Source: an uncultured Spirochaetota bacterium (GTDB lineage Bacteria > Spirochaetota > UBA4802 > UBA5550). From it: a stretch of DNA of 64,000 nt. Below the pieces are notes generated by a model. The model worked only from the letters and a program-made list of their open reading frames with translations. It was not told the DNA's origin and searched no databases. Positions within the stretch are counted from its first letter, which is position 1, and every line of letters starts with the position of its first letter. The translations under genes were made by a program, and so were the position numbers. Location: NCBI GenBank assembly GCA_937872225.1, contig CALMRZ010000046.1, positions 124,001 to 188,000 of the forward strand, read 5' to 3'. Positions 34,141 through 43,924 of this stretch are shown in pieces.

Positions 34141-35375
34141 CAGCAGTCATTTTGTTTCAGATACGACCTCAGATTCTCTATGGCTATAAGCGACGCCCAT
34201 GTACGGACGCGTCTCCTGTCACCGCTGATCAGGTGCGTAAAGGACGAAGCCCTTTCTTTATCAGCGAACCCGAACCACACGGTCCCCACCGGCTTAGTCT
34301 CCGATCCGCCCGCGGGACCGGCGATTCCCGTTGTCGATATGCCGATGTCTGCCCCCAAAGCGGCGCGCACCCCTGAGGCCATTGCCGAAGCCACTTCCGG
34401 AGAGACCGCCCCGTGCCGTTCAAGATCATCGAGGGAAACGCCAAGGTGCTTCACTTTAACGCTGTTACCATAGGCCACAACAGACCCGATGAAGACGTCG
34501 GACGATCCGGGGACATCGGTCATCCTTTTTGATATGAGTCCGCCGGTGCATGATTCTGCGGCGGCCATGGTCATGTTCCTTTTCCTGAGGATGGCAATGA
34601 CCTCTTCCTCGGGTCTGTGCCATGACGGGCCGAGATACCGCTCCCCGAAGGTTGTCCCCGCCTTCCCGGTTATTGCGTCCGAATCAATGGAGCCCCCGTC
34701 CCGTGTCACGAAGGTCAGCGTTGTGACGCCTTCGGAAGCCGTCATCCCCCACTCCATTCGCTCAAGGGGTATGCCCATTGCAAGGACTGCCTCGTTGATG
34801 TCGGATTCTTTCATGCCGACGACCCGGAAGGAAAGGGTCTCTCTTGACCGTATGCCGAATTCTTTCTGTAAAAACGGCACGACAAGTGTATCCGCCATGT
34901 ATGCAGCTTCTGCCGGAACACCCGGCAGCGCTATCAGGACCTTATCCTGACGGCTGATTATAAACCCCGGCGCGAGGCCTTTTTCATTGGCCAGCACCGT
35001 TGCCCCGGCAGGGATTTCCACCATTTTCAGGTCCCTGTCGGTCATCGGCATGCCAATTTTTCTGTATAAAGAATCCATCCGCTCCCGTGAAGGACCGTCC
35101 AGGGTAATGCTGAACCCATAAATCTTCCGGAGTGTTTCAATTGTCCTGTCGTCATCGGTCGGACCGAGTCCGCCGGTCATAATCACTATGTCGGATGCGG
35201 AAAGGGCATGACGTATGGCCGATTCAAGCTCTACAGGATCATCGCCGGTGACCATGAACATGACTACCCGGATATCAAGGGGGAAAAGCCTCGAGCTTAT
35301 GTATCCGCTGTTTGTATCAGCGGTCTTGCCGTAAAGGAGCTCATTGCCGCTCGCTATGATGGCCACGCGCTTCAT
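34140..35375 (-). CDS. cinA: CinA family protein (nicotinamide-nucleotide amidase / MoaB-like fusion)
   Basis: The protein has 411 residues and the full two-domain layout. The N-terminal MoCF-biosynthesis-like domain (AIIASGNELLYGKTADTNSG, MTGGLGPTDDDRT, ALPGVPAEA) is linked to the C-terminal amidase domain (MAAAESCTGGLISKRMTDVP, YGNSVKVKHLGV, TGIAGPAGGSETKPVGTVW). CinA proteins recycle pyridine nucleotides by deamidating NMN; the N-terminal half hydrolyses ADP-ribose in characterised members. It heads the cinA-TPR-aroQ gene set. Confidence 0.95.
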   Translation of the reverse strand: MKRVAIIASGNELLYGKTADTNSGYISSRLFPLDIRVVMFMVTGDDPVELESAIRHALSASDIVIMTGGLGPTDDDRTIETLRKIYGFSITLDGPSRERMDSLYRKIGMPMTDRDLKMVEIPAGATVLANEKGLAPGFIISRQDKVLIALPGVPAEAAYMADTLVVPFLQKEFGIRSRETLSFRVVGMKESDINEAVLAMGIPLERMEWGMTASEGVTTLTFVTRDGGSIDSDAITGKAGTTFGERYLGPSWHRPEEEVIAILRKRNMTMAAAESCTGGLISKRMTDVPGSSDVFIGSVVAYGNSVKVKHLGVSLDDLERHGAVSPEVASAMASGVRAALGADIGISTTGIAGPAGGSETKPVGTVWFGFADKERASSFTHLISGDRRRVRTWASLIAIENLRSYLKQNDC

Positions 35376-35451
35376 GACAGCTGCCCACCCTTCTTCCCTG
35401 TACGAGAACCCGTTTCATGTCCCGGAGAGAGAGCGTCCATGGCTGACCGAA

Positions 35452-37122
35452 TCACATCTGCTCGGGAGCTGAAACGCCGAGGAGCCTGAGACCGTTGGCC
35501 ATGACGATGCGGACGGCGCCGCAGAGCGTCAGGTATGCAAGGGACATTTCCCTGTCTTCGGTCAGGATCCGGTGCTCCGTATAAAACTTATGGAAACCCT
35601 GCGCCACCTTCATGAGAAAGGTGGTTATCCGATGCGGCTCGAACTTTTCCGCCGCATCGGCCGCCTCCTCGGGAAACTTGGCAAGGAGCTTCATCAGGGC
35701 CTGCGATTCTTCGTTATCAAAGTATTCGGCCCTGGCAAGTTCCGGATCGTAGGCATGACCCCGCTTGTCAGCCTCCCTGAACAATGAACATATGCGGGCA
35801 TGGGCGTATTGCAGGTAGAATACCGGGTTTTCCGAGCTCTGTTTTTTGGCCAGGGTGAGGTCAAAGTCGAGGTGGCTCTCCAGGGAGCGCATGACGAAAA
35901 AGTAGCGCGCCACGTCCACGCCTATCTCGTCGATGAGGTCTCGCATCGTTGAAAACTGGCCCAGGCGCTTGGACATCTTGACGGTTTCGCCCTCCATGAG
36001 GAGGTTGACCTGCTGGGCGATCAGTATCTTAAATTTGTCCTCGGTCAATCCCATCGCCTTCAGGGCGCCGAAGAGCCGCTTGATATGGCCATGATGGTCC
36101 GGCCCCCAGATATCGATGATAAGATCGTAGCCCCGCTGCATCTTGTCGTTGTGATAGGCGATATCCGCCAGGAAATAGGTCGGACGCCCGTCGTCACGGA
36201 CCAGGACGCGGTCCTTGTCATCGTCGAAATCGGTGGATTTGAACAGGGTCTTCCCTTCTTCCGAAAAGACAACACCCCTCGACTGCAGCACCTGCAGTGT
36301 CATCATGACCTCGTCCTTTTCATGGAGGGTCTTTTCGCTGAACCATGTCTGGAAGCGGACGTTGAATTTTTCGAGGTCCTTTTTCTGGCCTTTGACATTA
36401 TACTCTATGGCTTTCTGCGCCACGAAATCGATGAGGGCCGATTCTTCCTTTATCTCATTTATATCTTCGCCGTACTGACTGTTGATCTGTGCGGCAATAT
36501 CCCGAATATACTCGCCATGATAGCCGTCCTCGGGAAAATCGACCGTTTCCCCGCGCAGTTCCCTGATACGGGCAAGGACGGACCTGCCCAGGAGGAGCAC
36601 CTGGTTGCCGAAATCATTGATATAGAATTCGCGGTTGACCGTGTCGCCGGTGAATTCGAGGAGATTGGCGATGGTGTCCCCCACGGCCGCGGCCCTGGCC
36701 GAAACGATATTCAGGGGGCCGGTTGGGTTTGCCGAAACAAACTCGATATTTACGCGCCGGGGGTTTTCTTTTCTCGCCCGACCGTATTCTTTTCCCTGTA
36801 CGATGATATCCTTCATGGTCTTAAAAAGAAAACCGCTGGAGAGGAAGATGTTGATGAATCCCGGCTTGACAACTTCGATCTTTTCGATCCTGGGGTCCGA
36901 TCCCATATACTGCGCCAATTTCTGCCCTATTTCCATCGGGGATTTTCTGAGCAGCTTCGCCGATTCCAGGGCAAAGGGTATGGCGTAGTCGCCGAATTTC
37001 TGGTCCCGCGGATATTCCACCTTGCGTTCCACACCGGGAAGATCATCCTGGAACGAGCCCTCGGCCACCGCTGCGGCGATCGAATGTGCTAATATCGTTG
37101 CGATTTCGTTTTTAAGATTCAA
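35452..37122 (-). CDS. argS: Arginyl-tRNA synthetase with altered HIGH motif
   Basis: The protein has 556 residues. It has the ArgRS N-terminal Add1 domain, the class I core (EFVSANPTGPLNIVSARAA), KMSKR in VKMSKRLGQFSTMRDLI, and the C-terminal DALR anticodon domain (YLQYAHARICSLFREA). The usual HxGH reads NIVS, so both histidines are absent (near base 36700). The rest of the core is well conserved, so the gene looks intact and is presumably essential. The start at TTG 37122 follows GAGG with 6-base spacing; TTG 37134 is also open but overlaps that Shine-Dalgarno. Confidence 0.93.
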   Translation of the reverse strand: MNLKNEIATILAHSIAAAVAEGSFQDDLPGVERKVEYPRDQKFGDYAIPFALESAKLLRKSPMEIGQKLAQYMGSDPRIEKIEVVKPGFINIFLSSGFLFKTMKDIIVQGKEYGRARKENPRRVNIEFVSANPTGPLNIVSARAAAVGDTIANLLEFTGDTVNREFYINDFGNQVLLLGRSVLARIRELRGETVDFPEDGYHGEYIRDIAAQINSQYGEDINEIKEESALIDFVAQKAIEYNVKGQKKDLEKFNVRFQTWFSEKTLHEKDEVMMTLQVLQSRGVVFSEEGKTLFKSTDFDDDKDRVLVRDDGRPTYFLADIAYHNDKMQRGYDLIIDIWGPDHHGHIKRLFGALKAMGLTEDKFKILIAQQVNLLMEGETVKMSKRLGQFSTMRDLIDEIGVDVARYFFVMRSLESHLDFDLTLAKKQSSENPVFYLQYAHARICSLFREADKRGHAYDPELARAEYFDNEESQALMKLLAKFPEEAADAAEKFEPHRITTFLMKVAQGFHKFYTEHRILTEDREMSLAYLTLCGAVRIVMANGLRLLGVSAPEQM

Positions 37123-37411
37123 AGATAGCCTCAATTGATTTATAGATTACATGGGGAGGCCAACCCTCCGGCCAGCGACCTGAATCATGCATTGATTTAA
37201 AAAAAGTGAAAAACAAAGGTTTTTGTCAAGAATAATTAACCGACGGACAATTGATATGCATTGAGCATGAACGCGTTCCGGCATGGACATAAAATTTCGT
37301 GATGTGCCAATAAAAAACTTGAAATTATTTTATCAAGGGCCTCAAACTATTCATCAGTGGGGCCGGGTATTGCCGCCGGTGGCCCCCGATCTATCATGCG
37401 CCGAGGTAACT

Positions 37412-39421
37412 ATGCCCGCCATTAAAATTGAAAAAAATCGCCTGATGGGAATGCTGATCACCCTGGCCGTTTTCGCGAGTATTTCGGTGTTATTCACCCT
37501 CACGACATTGATGGACAGGATGGAACTGGGTGCGGGAGATTTTCTCTTTTTTCTCCGGGACCCTGCGGAGAAGTCAAAGGTCATCCAGAAGGGCGCGGAG
37601 ATGCGCCTTCCCAACAAGCGGGCGCGCAAGGACATCATCATCATCGGCATCGACGAGAGGACCATCCGTCACTTCTCCGACCAGGGCATCCAGTGGCCCT
37701 TCCCCTGGGAGATCCATGCCAAATTCATGAAATACATAGGCACGGGAAAACCCATCGCCATCCTGGCTGACATCATGTTTCTGGATCACAAGAAGGGCGA
37801 GGACAAGCTTGCCGACGCCATACGCAGCGCCCGAAACGTGTTCCTTGACTTTCCTTTTGAAACCAAATACATAGACAAGGACTACGGGGACCAGCGGGAG
37901 CGTCTCAAGATACTGTACCAGCTGCGCTTTCCCGTGGAGCCCGGCGAGACGTCACCCATGCTCGTTGAAGAGGCGGTGCCACCCACCCCGCTTCTATCAA
38001 AAGCGGCCCGCGGCATAGGTTTCGCCAATATCTTTCCCGGGTCCGATAACGTCATCAGGACCATGCCGCTACTGCTCAAGTGGCAGAACTGGTATTACCC
38101 CAGCATCGACCTTCTCATCGTCATGCAGTATTACGGCATCGGCAAGGATGATATAGAAATAAAATGGGGAAAATACATAAAGCTCAAGAACCTGCCGCCT
38201 GCCAAGATGGCCAGGCCCAATGCCGAGAGGGAGATCAAGATCCCCATCGACAAGCGCGGGTTCATGGACGTCAATTTCATCGGCGGATTCGGGAGCTTCG
38301 AGCATTATCCCTACAGTTATTTCTGCCGGGACGGAGATATGCTCAAGGAGAACAATACTTCGTTGAAGGACAAGATAGTCCTTGTCGCGGCCTACGCGGT
38401 AACGGGTATCGCCACGGACGAAAAGCAGTCGCCCTACGGGGCGACCTTCGGGATAGAACACCACGCGAACGTGCTCAACACGATCCTCAACCAGAATTTT
38501 TTGATCAAATTAAATGACACACAGAACCTTATCATCATGCTCGTCATAGCCGTACTTATGGGGCTCATCGTGTCCAGGATTTCCATCGTAGGCTCTTTCA
38601 TCTTTACCATGGGGCTGGCCATCGCCTACATGGTCGGGTCCTATGTCATATTCGACATGTTCAGCTACATGGCGGCCTTCTCCACGCCGGTCATCCAGAT
38701 CGGTCTCACCTTTACCCTGGTGGTCGTTTACCGGGTTCTCACGGAGCAGAGGGAAAAGAGGTTCATAAAGCAGACCTTTTCAAAATTCGTTTCCCCGAAA
38801 GTCGTGGACGACCTGCTTAAATCTCCTGAAATGGCCAAGCTCGGCGGCGAGCGCAAGACCATAACCGTGCTCTTTTCCGACATCCGCGGTTTCACCTCCA
38901 TGTCGGAAAAGATGACCCCGGAGGAACTGGTGGACCACCTTAACCTGTACCTTCAGGCCATGACCGATATCGTAATCAAGTATGACGGGACCCTGGACAA
39001 ATACGTCGGCGACGAGATCATGGCCTTCTGGGGCGCGCCGGTTCCCCAGCAGGACCACGCCCTGCTGGCATGCAAGGCCGCCATCGAGATGATGTCAAAA
39101 CTGGAAGAAATGAACCGGGAATGGAAGCAGCACAACAAGGAAACGCTGGACATCGGAATCGGGTTAAACACCGGAGCCATGGTCGTCGGATTTGTCGGTT
39201 CCACGTCGCGCATGGACTATACCCTCATGGGCGACATGGTCAACCTGGGGGCCCGTCTCGAGGGCACGAACAAGATATACAGCACGCATATAATCATCAG
39301 CGAATTTACCTATGAAGAGGTGAAAGACAGTATTGTTGCCCGCGAACTCGACCTTATCAGGGTCAAAGGCAAAGAAAAGCCTGTCAAGATCTACGAGTTG
39401 CTGGACATGAAGAACGCCTGA
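37412..39421 (+). CDS. CHASE2-domain class III adenylate cyclase
   Basis: The protein has 669 residues from ATG 37412, which follows GAGGT; the frame is open back to 37283. Layout: a membrane helix (GMLITLAVFASISVLFTL), a large extracytoplasmic CHASE2 sensor (IIIIGIDERTIRHF, NVFLDFPFE, GIGFANIFPGSDNVIRTMPL), then three close membrane helices (about 410-480), and a cyclase domain. Metal Asp residues are in LFSDIRGFTSMSEKM and VGDEIMAFWGAP. The adenine-specific Lys is in LDKYVGDE and the Asp in YTLMGDMVNLGARLEG. It should make cAMP in response to an envelope signal. The gene stands alone between argS (divergent) and a convergent AsmA-like gene. Confidence 0.92.
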   Translation: MPAIKIEKNRLMGMLITLAVFASISVLFTLTTLMDRMELGAGDFLFFLRDPAEKSKVIQKGAEMRLPNKRARKDIIIIGIDERTIRHFSDQGIQWPFPWEIHAKFMKYIGTGKPIAILADIMFLDHKKGEDKLADAIRSARNVFLDFPFETKYIDKDYGDQRERLKILYQLRFPVEPGETSPMLVEEAVPPTPLLSKAARGIGFANIFPGSDNVIRTMPLLLKWQNWYYPSIDLLIVMQYYGIGKDDIEIKWGKYIKLKNLPPAKMARPNAEREIKIPIDKRGFMDVNFIGGFGSFEHYPYSYFCRDGDMLKENNTSLKDKIVLVAAYAVTGIATDEKQSPYGATFGIEHHANVLNTILNQNFLIKLNDTQNLIIMLVIAVLMGLIVSRISIVGSFIFTMGLAIAYMVGSYVIFDMFSYMAAFSTPVIQIGLTFTLVVVYRVLTEQREKRFIKQTFSKFVSPKVVDDLLKSPEMAKLGGERKTITVLFSDIRGFTSMSEKMTPEELVDHLNLYLQAMTDIVIKYDGTLDKYVGDEIMAFWGAPVPQQDHALLACKAAIEMMSKLEEMNREWKQHNKETLDIGIGLNTGAMVVGFVGSTSRMDYTLMGDMVNLGARLEGTNKIYSTHIIISEFTYEEVKDSIVARELDLIRVKGKEKPVKIYELLDMKNA

Positions 39422-39440
39422 CGAATGGCACGTGCCGGGA

Positions 39441-41681
39441 TTAAAAACAGACGCGGTGCGATGTTTTCCTGCCGGCAGCATCCAGGCAGGGGGCCAGTGC
39501 CGGCCCGCTGAGCCGGAGAGGTATCGTGACGATTGAAGCATCGTTGCGGATGGCAATGCTGAAATTGCTGTTAATGCCGCCCTCATATAAATAATCGCCC
39601 ACGGCGTTGAACATCATCGTGTCGCCTCTGATGCCGAAATTGCTGAACCAGAAGTTTTCCCCCTGTTCCGATACTGAAATAGTCATGTCCTCGAAGGATA
39701 TTTCGGACATGCGGCCATGGTCATAGCCGTTTGTGCGCAGGAATTTGATCAAAGCCTGCTGGACCGGGGTGTTTTTCATTTCACCCTTTCCCACATAGAT
39801 ATTGAAGTGCCCTTTTGCGTTATCGAGCAAATCGCCTATCCGCGCGAAAGAAACTTCGTAGGAAAAGTCAGTCCGCGCCTTGCCGTTCAGGGTTCCGGCG
39901 AGGCCGCTGTCGGCATAAAAGCTTCCAAGGTCGAAATCATCTATTTTACCCTCGATCTTGACATAGGGCTGGTCGCTGTTGAAATATCCCTGGAATGACA
40001 GCCGGTAGTTTGCGTCATACCCGTCCGCCTTGAAATCGTTGACCAGCACCGAGCCCTTCGTCAGCTGCGCCCTGGCGGAGACATTATTGAACCTGCTTTT
40101 TTTCCCGTAAAACACGGTGTCAAAATCGCATTGCAGGTCAATGGTGTTGAGGTTCATGAACCTGCCGAGTGGCCGCTGAAGGAACGGGCGAACGTCAAGG
40201 GCATTCCTTTTGTCTTCATAGGCCGACGCGTACAACCGGTCGGCCCAATACATCGCCGCGTGCTTCAGGTTCAGAAGATTCATTTTTTTCGAATGGACAG
40301 TCATTGTTGTTGCCGATTTAAACGGGATCCATCCCGATATGTCCGTGTTGACTTTCACTGAAAGGTCTGAATGGAGCGGTTTTGCGTTGATATCGATGGT
40401 TATCGACCTGTCATCCAGTGTCAGGGCTGCCATTGATCCATCAATGATCGGCACAATGGTTCCTTTGCTGTTTTGCGACAGGGTGAAATCCTCGAGAAGA
40501 GCCCTGCCCTTCATCACGCCGGACCTGCTGTTTTTGAAATCAAGGGAGATATCTCCGTCGCACTGCAGGGCCCCGCTGTACTCGATGTCCTTGAGGGGCG
40601 TAAGGTACTGGGAAAGATCCCCCAGATCGATCTTATTTGATTTGAATTTCAGCGCCATGGCGTCTTCTTTTTCGTTGCGGACATACTTCCCGGATGCCTC
40701 GATGTCAATCACGTCATCGGAGAGCCTGCAATGCTTGAGCGTGTAACGGTTCAGGGTGTTGTTCACCGCCAGGTCTATGGCAAGATTTACATTTTCATTG
40801 GAAATGATGTTAAACTTTTTATCGAGGGAAACGACTGAAAGAGACCCCGTTTCGACCCTGCCCTTCAGGTATACGACGTTCTTGCTTCTGATCAGCATCA
40901 AATCCGTCGATATGCCGCCTTTCAGGGCGATATCGGCCAGTTTGTAATCCAGAATATATTCATTCAGATACGTGAGATCAAAATTGTCTACCGCAAGCCG
41001 GTGGCTGTAAGATTCATAGGTGCCGATAGTTACGGCTCCCCTGCAGTCAAATGATCCTTTGCCTATGACGTCAGACTGGTACGGCTTGATCCGGCCTGAA
41101 ACAGAATAAGAAAAGTTATTTTTATCGATGTTCATTTCGGCATCGATTTTATACAGCTCCAAAGCTATCTGTTTTGCCTTGAGCGATTCACGATAAATAA
41201 GTTTCGCCCGGTGAAAATCGATATAGAAATCTTCATATTCTTTCCGGGTCCGTTTTATGAATTTGTCGGGATCAAGCACCATGAGTAACGAATCCAGGTG
41301 GCTCCTGCCGTATTTTTTTATGAAGGTGATCTGTGAATTGTAGAAATCGAGCCCTTTGACGCTTATGTTACCGGTGAAGAGCCTGAAGAACCGAAGATTG
41401 ATGACGGCCTTGTCGCTTTTAATGAGGCTGATATTATCATTGAAATCGCTGGTGATCGAAACATCAAGGTCGGAGATTACTATGGTTCCGTCATAATCGA
41501 GATAAATGTCTTCGAACTTGACCGCCTTGTTGAGGTTGTTCTTAAAATAATCGGAAACGACTTCCTTAAGTATCCGGTCTGGAAATACAACGGAAAACAT
41601 AAGCCTGAGTGTTGCCATGCCGTTAACGATCACGAAAAGGACTATAACCGCAATGCCCGCATATTTTTTTTTAAATTTCAT
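39441..41681 (-). CDS. AsmA-like inner-membrane anchored protein
   Basis: The protein has 746 residues. One N-terminal membrane helix (YAGIAVIVLFVIVNGMATL) is followed by a very long beta-strand-rich region with the AsmA/TamB-type pattern. Landmarks are KFEDIYLDYDGTIVISDLDV near the N-terminus and a C-terminal block LLDNAKGHFNIYVGKGEMKN, then FEDMTISVSEQGE and SNFGIRGDTMMFNAVGDY, typical of the AsmA C-terminal module. Proteins of this superfamily are thought to carry phospholipids between membranes. It is monocistronic and converges on the CHASE2 cyclase. Confidence 0.75.
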   Translation of the reverse strand: MKFKKKYAGIAVIVLFVIVNGMATLRLMFSVVFPDRILKEVVSDYFKNNLNKAVKFEDIYLDYDGTIVISDLDVSITSDFNDNISLIKSDKAVINLRFFRLFTGNISVKGLDFYNSQITFIKKYGRSHLDSLLMVLDPDKFIKRTRKEYEDFYIDFHRAKLIYRESLKAKQIALELYKIDAEMNIDKNNFSYSVSGRIKPYQSDVIGKGSFDCRGAVTIGTYESYSHRLAVDNFDLTYLNEYILDYKLADIALKGGISTDLMLIRSKNVVYLKGRVETGSLSVVSLDKKFNIISNENVNLAIDLAVNNTLNRYTLKHCRLSDDVIDIEASGKYVRNEKEDAMALKFKSNKIDLGDLSQYLTPLKDIEYSGALQCDGDISLDFKNSRSGVMKGRALLEDFTLSQNSKGTIVPIIDGSMAALTLDDRSITIDINAKPLHSDLSVKVNTDISGWIPFKSATTMTVHSKKMNLLNLKHAAMYWADRLYASAYEDKRNALDVRPFLQRPLGRFMNLNTIDLQCDFDTVFYGKKSRFNNVSARAQLTKGSVLVNDFKADGYDANYRLSFQGYFNSDQPYVKIEGKIDDFDLGSFYADSGLAGTLNGKARTDFSYEVSFARIGDLLDNAKGHFNIYVGKGEMKNTPVQQALIKFLRTNGYDHGRMSEISFEDMTISVSEQGENFWFSNFGIRGDTMMFNAVGDYLYEGGINSNFSIAIRNDASIVTIPLRLSGPALAPCLDAAGRKTSHRVCF

Positions 41682-41903
41682 AATTATTTAGTTTACTGTC
41701 AGGCACGTTGTTGTATAATTTTTCCCATGAACCGGCAAAACAAGCTGCGTGTCCGGCATGCTTATTTCAAAAAAGCATTACCTCCGGTTCATATCAATTT
41801 TCAGGGTTATTTGCGCTGCAGTCAAGTTAATTTGATTTTTTTTGGGGTGTGCTTTTGTCCACCAAAAGCATGCTCCAGCCCAAACAATGACCAGGAGCCC
41901 GAC

Positions 41904-42230
41904 ATGTCTGACCGTTATATCAAGAAGCTGATAGAGAAATCCCAGAAGCAATTTGCCCTTGAGAAATACCGGAATGTCGACATAGCTAAAACCCACCGGC
42001 AGTTCGAGGGAACACCCAAAAAGCATCCCCACGATGACGCGCTCATGATCCTTCTGCTGGACCCATTTTCAAAAAAAAGGGATTTTTACGAATTCACTGT
42101 TGACTCCATCGGCCATATAGAGGAAATTGGCACCATAACAAACGAAGAAGGCGAAAGCGCACTGAAGGTTCGAATCTGGATCAAGAAGGGAACACCCGCC
42201 ATCAAGGCCAAACCGTTCATTGTCCGGTAA
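41904..42230 (+). CDS. Conserved-looking small protein of unknown function
   Basis: The protein has 108 residues. It starts with a basic helical stretch (SDRYIKKLIEKSQKQFALEK). An alpha/beta part follows (HDDALMILLLDPFSKKRDFY, EFTVDSIGHIEEIGTI). There are no membrane segments, no Cys and no recognised motif. The frame opens at 41727, but AGGAG at 41893-41897 sets ATG 41904 as the start. It lies 18 bases before the DedA gene and is probably co-transcribed with it. Confidence 0.6.
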   Translation: MSDRYIKKLIEKSQKQFALEKYRNVDIAKTHRQFEGTPKKHPHDDALMILLLDPFSKKRDFYEFTVDSIGHIEEIGTITNEEGESALKVRIWIKKGTPAIKAKPFIVR

Positions 42231-42248
42231 CATCCAGGGTCCAACGGA

Positions 42249-42932
42249 ATGATTGACGTCAAAGAAATCCTTATGGGAATGTCTCCCTATGTGCAGTACA
42301 TCTCCTTTGGCCTCCTCATGCTTTCCGGGATGAGTTTCCCCATTTCGGAAGATATCGTCTTCATCATATCCGCCTCTATCGCCGCCACCGTCGCCCCCCA
42401 TAACCTGTATTACATTTTTGCCGGATGTTTTCTGGGCGCCTACGTGAGCGATATAACGGCTTATTTAATTGGCAGATACGCCCTGAAAAAAATCATCTTC
42501 AGCCCCATCCTGGTCAGATTGAAACTCGTCAATCCCGAGAAGCTCCGGGAGCGGATCGATGTCCTGACCGGCTACTTTGCCGCCTACGGCGGAAAGACCC
42601 TGTTTTTCGGCCGGTTCATTCCCTTCGGCATGAGGAACGCTATTTTCATGACCTGCGGGCTGATTGGTATGAACCCGGTCAAGTTCATGCTTATTGATCT
42701 ATGCGCCGTTACCTGCACTTCAACGATTCTTTTTTCGTTGGGATATGCCTTCGGTAACAATTATGACGTAATTATTCCATATCTGAACAGATATAAATTT
42801 TTCATCGCGGCGCTGATACTATCGGTACTGGTGATTATTTTTACAAAGAGAGCCCTTAATAAACTCCGAAAACCGACAGCGGATGTCATACATGATCCGG
42901 ACCTGACCTCAAAAAATATTACCGGAAAGTAA
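42249..42932 (+). CDS. DedA family membrane protein
   Basis: The protein has 227 residues with about five hydrophobic segments. The VTT/SNARE-associated core shows SFPISEDIVFIISA near the first re-entrant loop and GGKTLFFGRFIPFGMRNAIF in the second, matching the FxRFIPGxR pattern with Phe-Gly-Met-Arg. DedA proteins move polyprenyl-phosphate or phospholipids across the inner membrane. It follows the small unknown gene by 18 bases and precedes an AT-rich 118-base gap before the type II secretion operon. Confidence 0.85.
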   Translation: MIDVKEILMGMSPYVQYISFGLLMLSGMSFPISEDIVFIISASIAATVAPHNLYYIFAGCFLGAYVSDITAYLIGRYALKKIIFSPILVRLKLVNPEKLRERIDVLTGYFAAYGGKTLFFGRFIPFGMRNAIFMTCGLIGMNPVKFMLIDLCAVTCTSTILFSLGYAFGNNYDVIIPYLNRYKFFIAALILSVLVIIFTKRALNKLRKPTADVIHDPDLTSKNITGK

Positions 42933-43050
42933 ATTACTTGACTAAATATGATAATATATGTTGATTTTATATAAAAAATAATATAAACTATTAAATATTA
43001 ATTATGTTAGCATTTATCGGTACATTGGAAAATATTCCGGGTTTTTATAC

Positions 43051-43905
43051 ATGCAGAATCTGAAATACCATTCATTGAACATTATCTCGGTACTGATTTT
43101 TTCTTTTATGCTTGCATCGACTATTAACCAGGTAATAAAATATAATCTTTCCCCGGGCTACACCAAGGCCCCAACCGGCATGAGACGCACCTATACCGCC
43201 AGCGCACGGAAGAACTTTGAAGACTACAAGATCATAACAGAAAGCGGGTTTTTTAAGATTGCCGGCCCCGGAGACATGGCCGGTGAAGGGCAAAACCCGG
43301 CCGGATCCATCAGCGAATTGACCCTCCTGGGCACCATATCCGGGCCTTCAAATATTGCCCGCGCCATGATCCTTAAATCCGGCGAAAAGAGCCCCGGTGT
43401 ATTTGCCCTCTACAAGGTCAACAGCGAAGTGTCCAATGACGTGTACGGCAATAGGCTCGTCTCCATAGGCGACGCAAAAGTCTATCTGGAAGCGGGCGGC
43501 CAGAAGGTGGCCCTTGAGCTGTATGCAAAAAAAGTCGTAGATTCGAAACCGGGAGCACAGGCCGACGGCGATGGACAGCAGGTAAACCAGAACCTCAGCA
43601 GGGCCGAACTGAAGCAAAAAGTGTTCAACAACATGGACAATGCCCTGCAGGGCCTCCAGGCCGGGCCTCATCGCGTGAACGGCCAGATCGTCGGATACCG
43701 CCTGATCACCGTCAGGCCCCAGAATATCATGTTCAGGCTCGGCGCGCGCAGCGGCGATATCATCAAGCGCGTCAACGGTCAGATCCTTGACAGCACGCAG
43801 AAACTGATGTCAATATGGGAAACCATGAAGAATGATCCGAAAATAACCATCGATATCGAACGGAACGGGAAGAACCTGAGATACGATTTCAACATAACGG
43901 ATTAA
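43051..43905 (+). CDS. gspC: Type II secretion system protein C
   Basis: The protein has 284 residues. A single N-terminal membrane helix, the HR domain (LTLLGTISGPSNIARAMILK, VSIGDAKVYLEAGGQKVALE) and a C-terminal PDZ domain (NIMFRLGARSGDIIKRVNGQ) are seen. GspC links the inner-membrane platform to the secretin GspD. It heads the gspCDEFGHIJKLMN operon; the upstream 118 bases are strongly AT-rich and probably contain the promoter, although no clean -35/-10 pair stands out. Confidence 0.88.
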   Translation: MQNLKYHSLNIISVLIFSFMLASTINQVIKYNLSPGYTKAPTGMRRTYTASARKNFEDYKIITESGFFKIAGPGDMAGEGQNPAGSISELTLLGTISGPSNIARAMILKSGEKSPGVFALYKVNSEVSNDVYGNRLVSIGDAKVYLEAGGQKVALELYAKKVVDSKPGAQADGDGQQVNQNLSRAELKQKVFNNMDNALQGLQAGPHRVNGQIVGYRLITVRPQNIMFRLGARSGDIIKRVNGQILDSTQKLMSIWETMKNDPKITIDIERNGKNLRYDFNITD

Positions 43906-43924
43906 TCACCCAGCAAATAAGGAA

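Noticed and set aside
36085-37092. 335-residue plus-strand frame inside argS
   Set aside because: It is antisense to the conserved argS frame, has no domain similarity, and has no ribosome binding site.
37201-37229. TTGACA-like site upstream of argS
   Set aside because: A -35-like TTGACA is present on the minus strand, but no acceptable -10 follows at 16-18 bases.
39427-39436. Palindrome GGCACGTGCC between convergent genes
   Set aside because: Ten bases, no loop, no T tract; neither a terminator nor a recognised operator.
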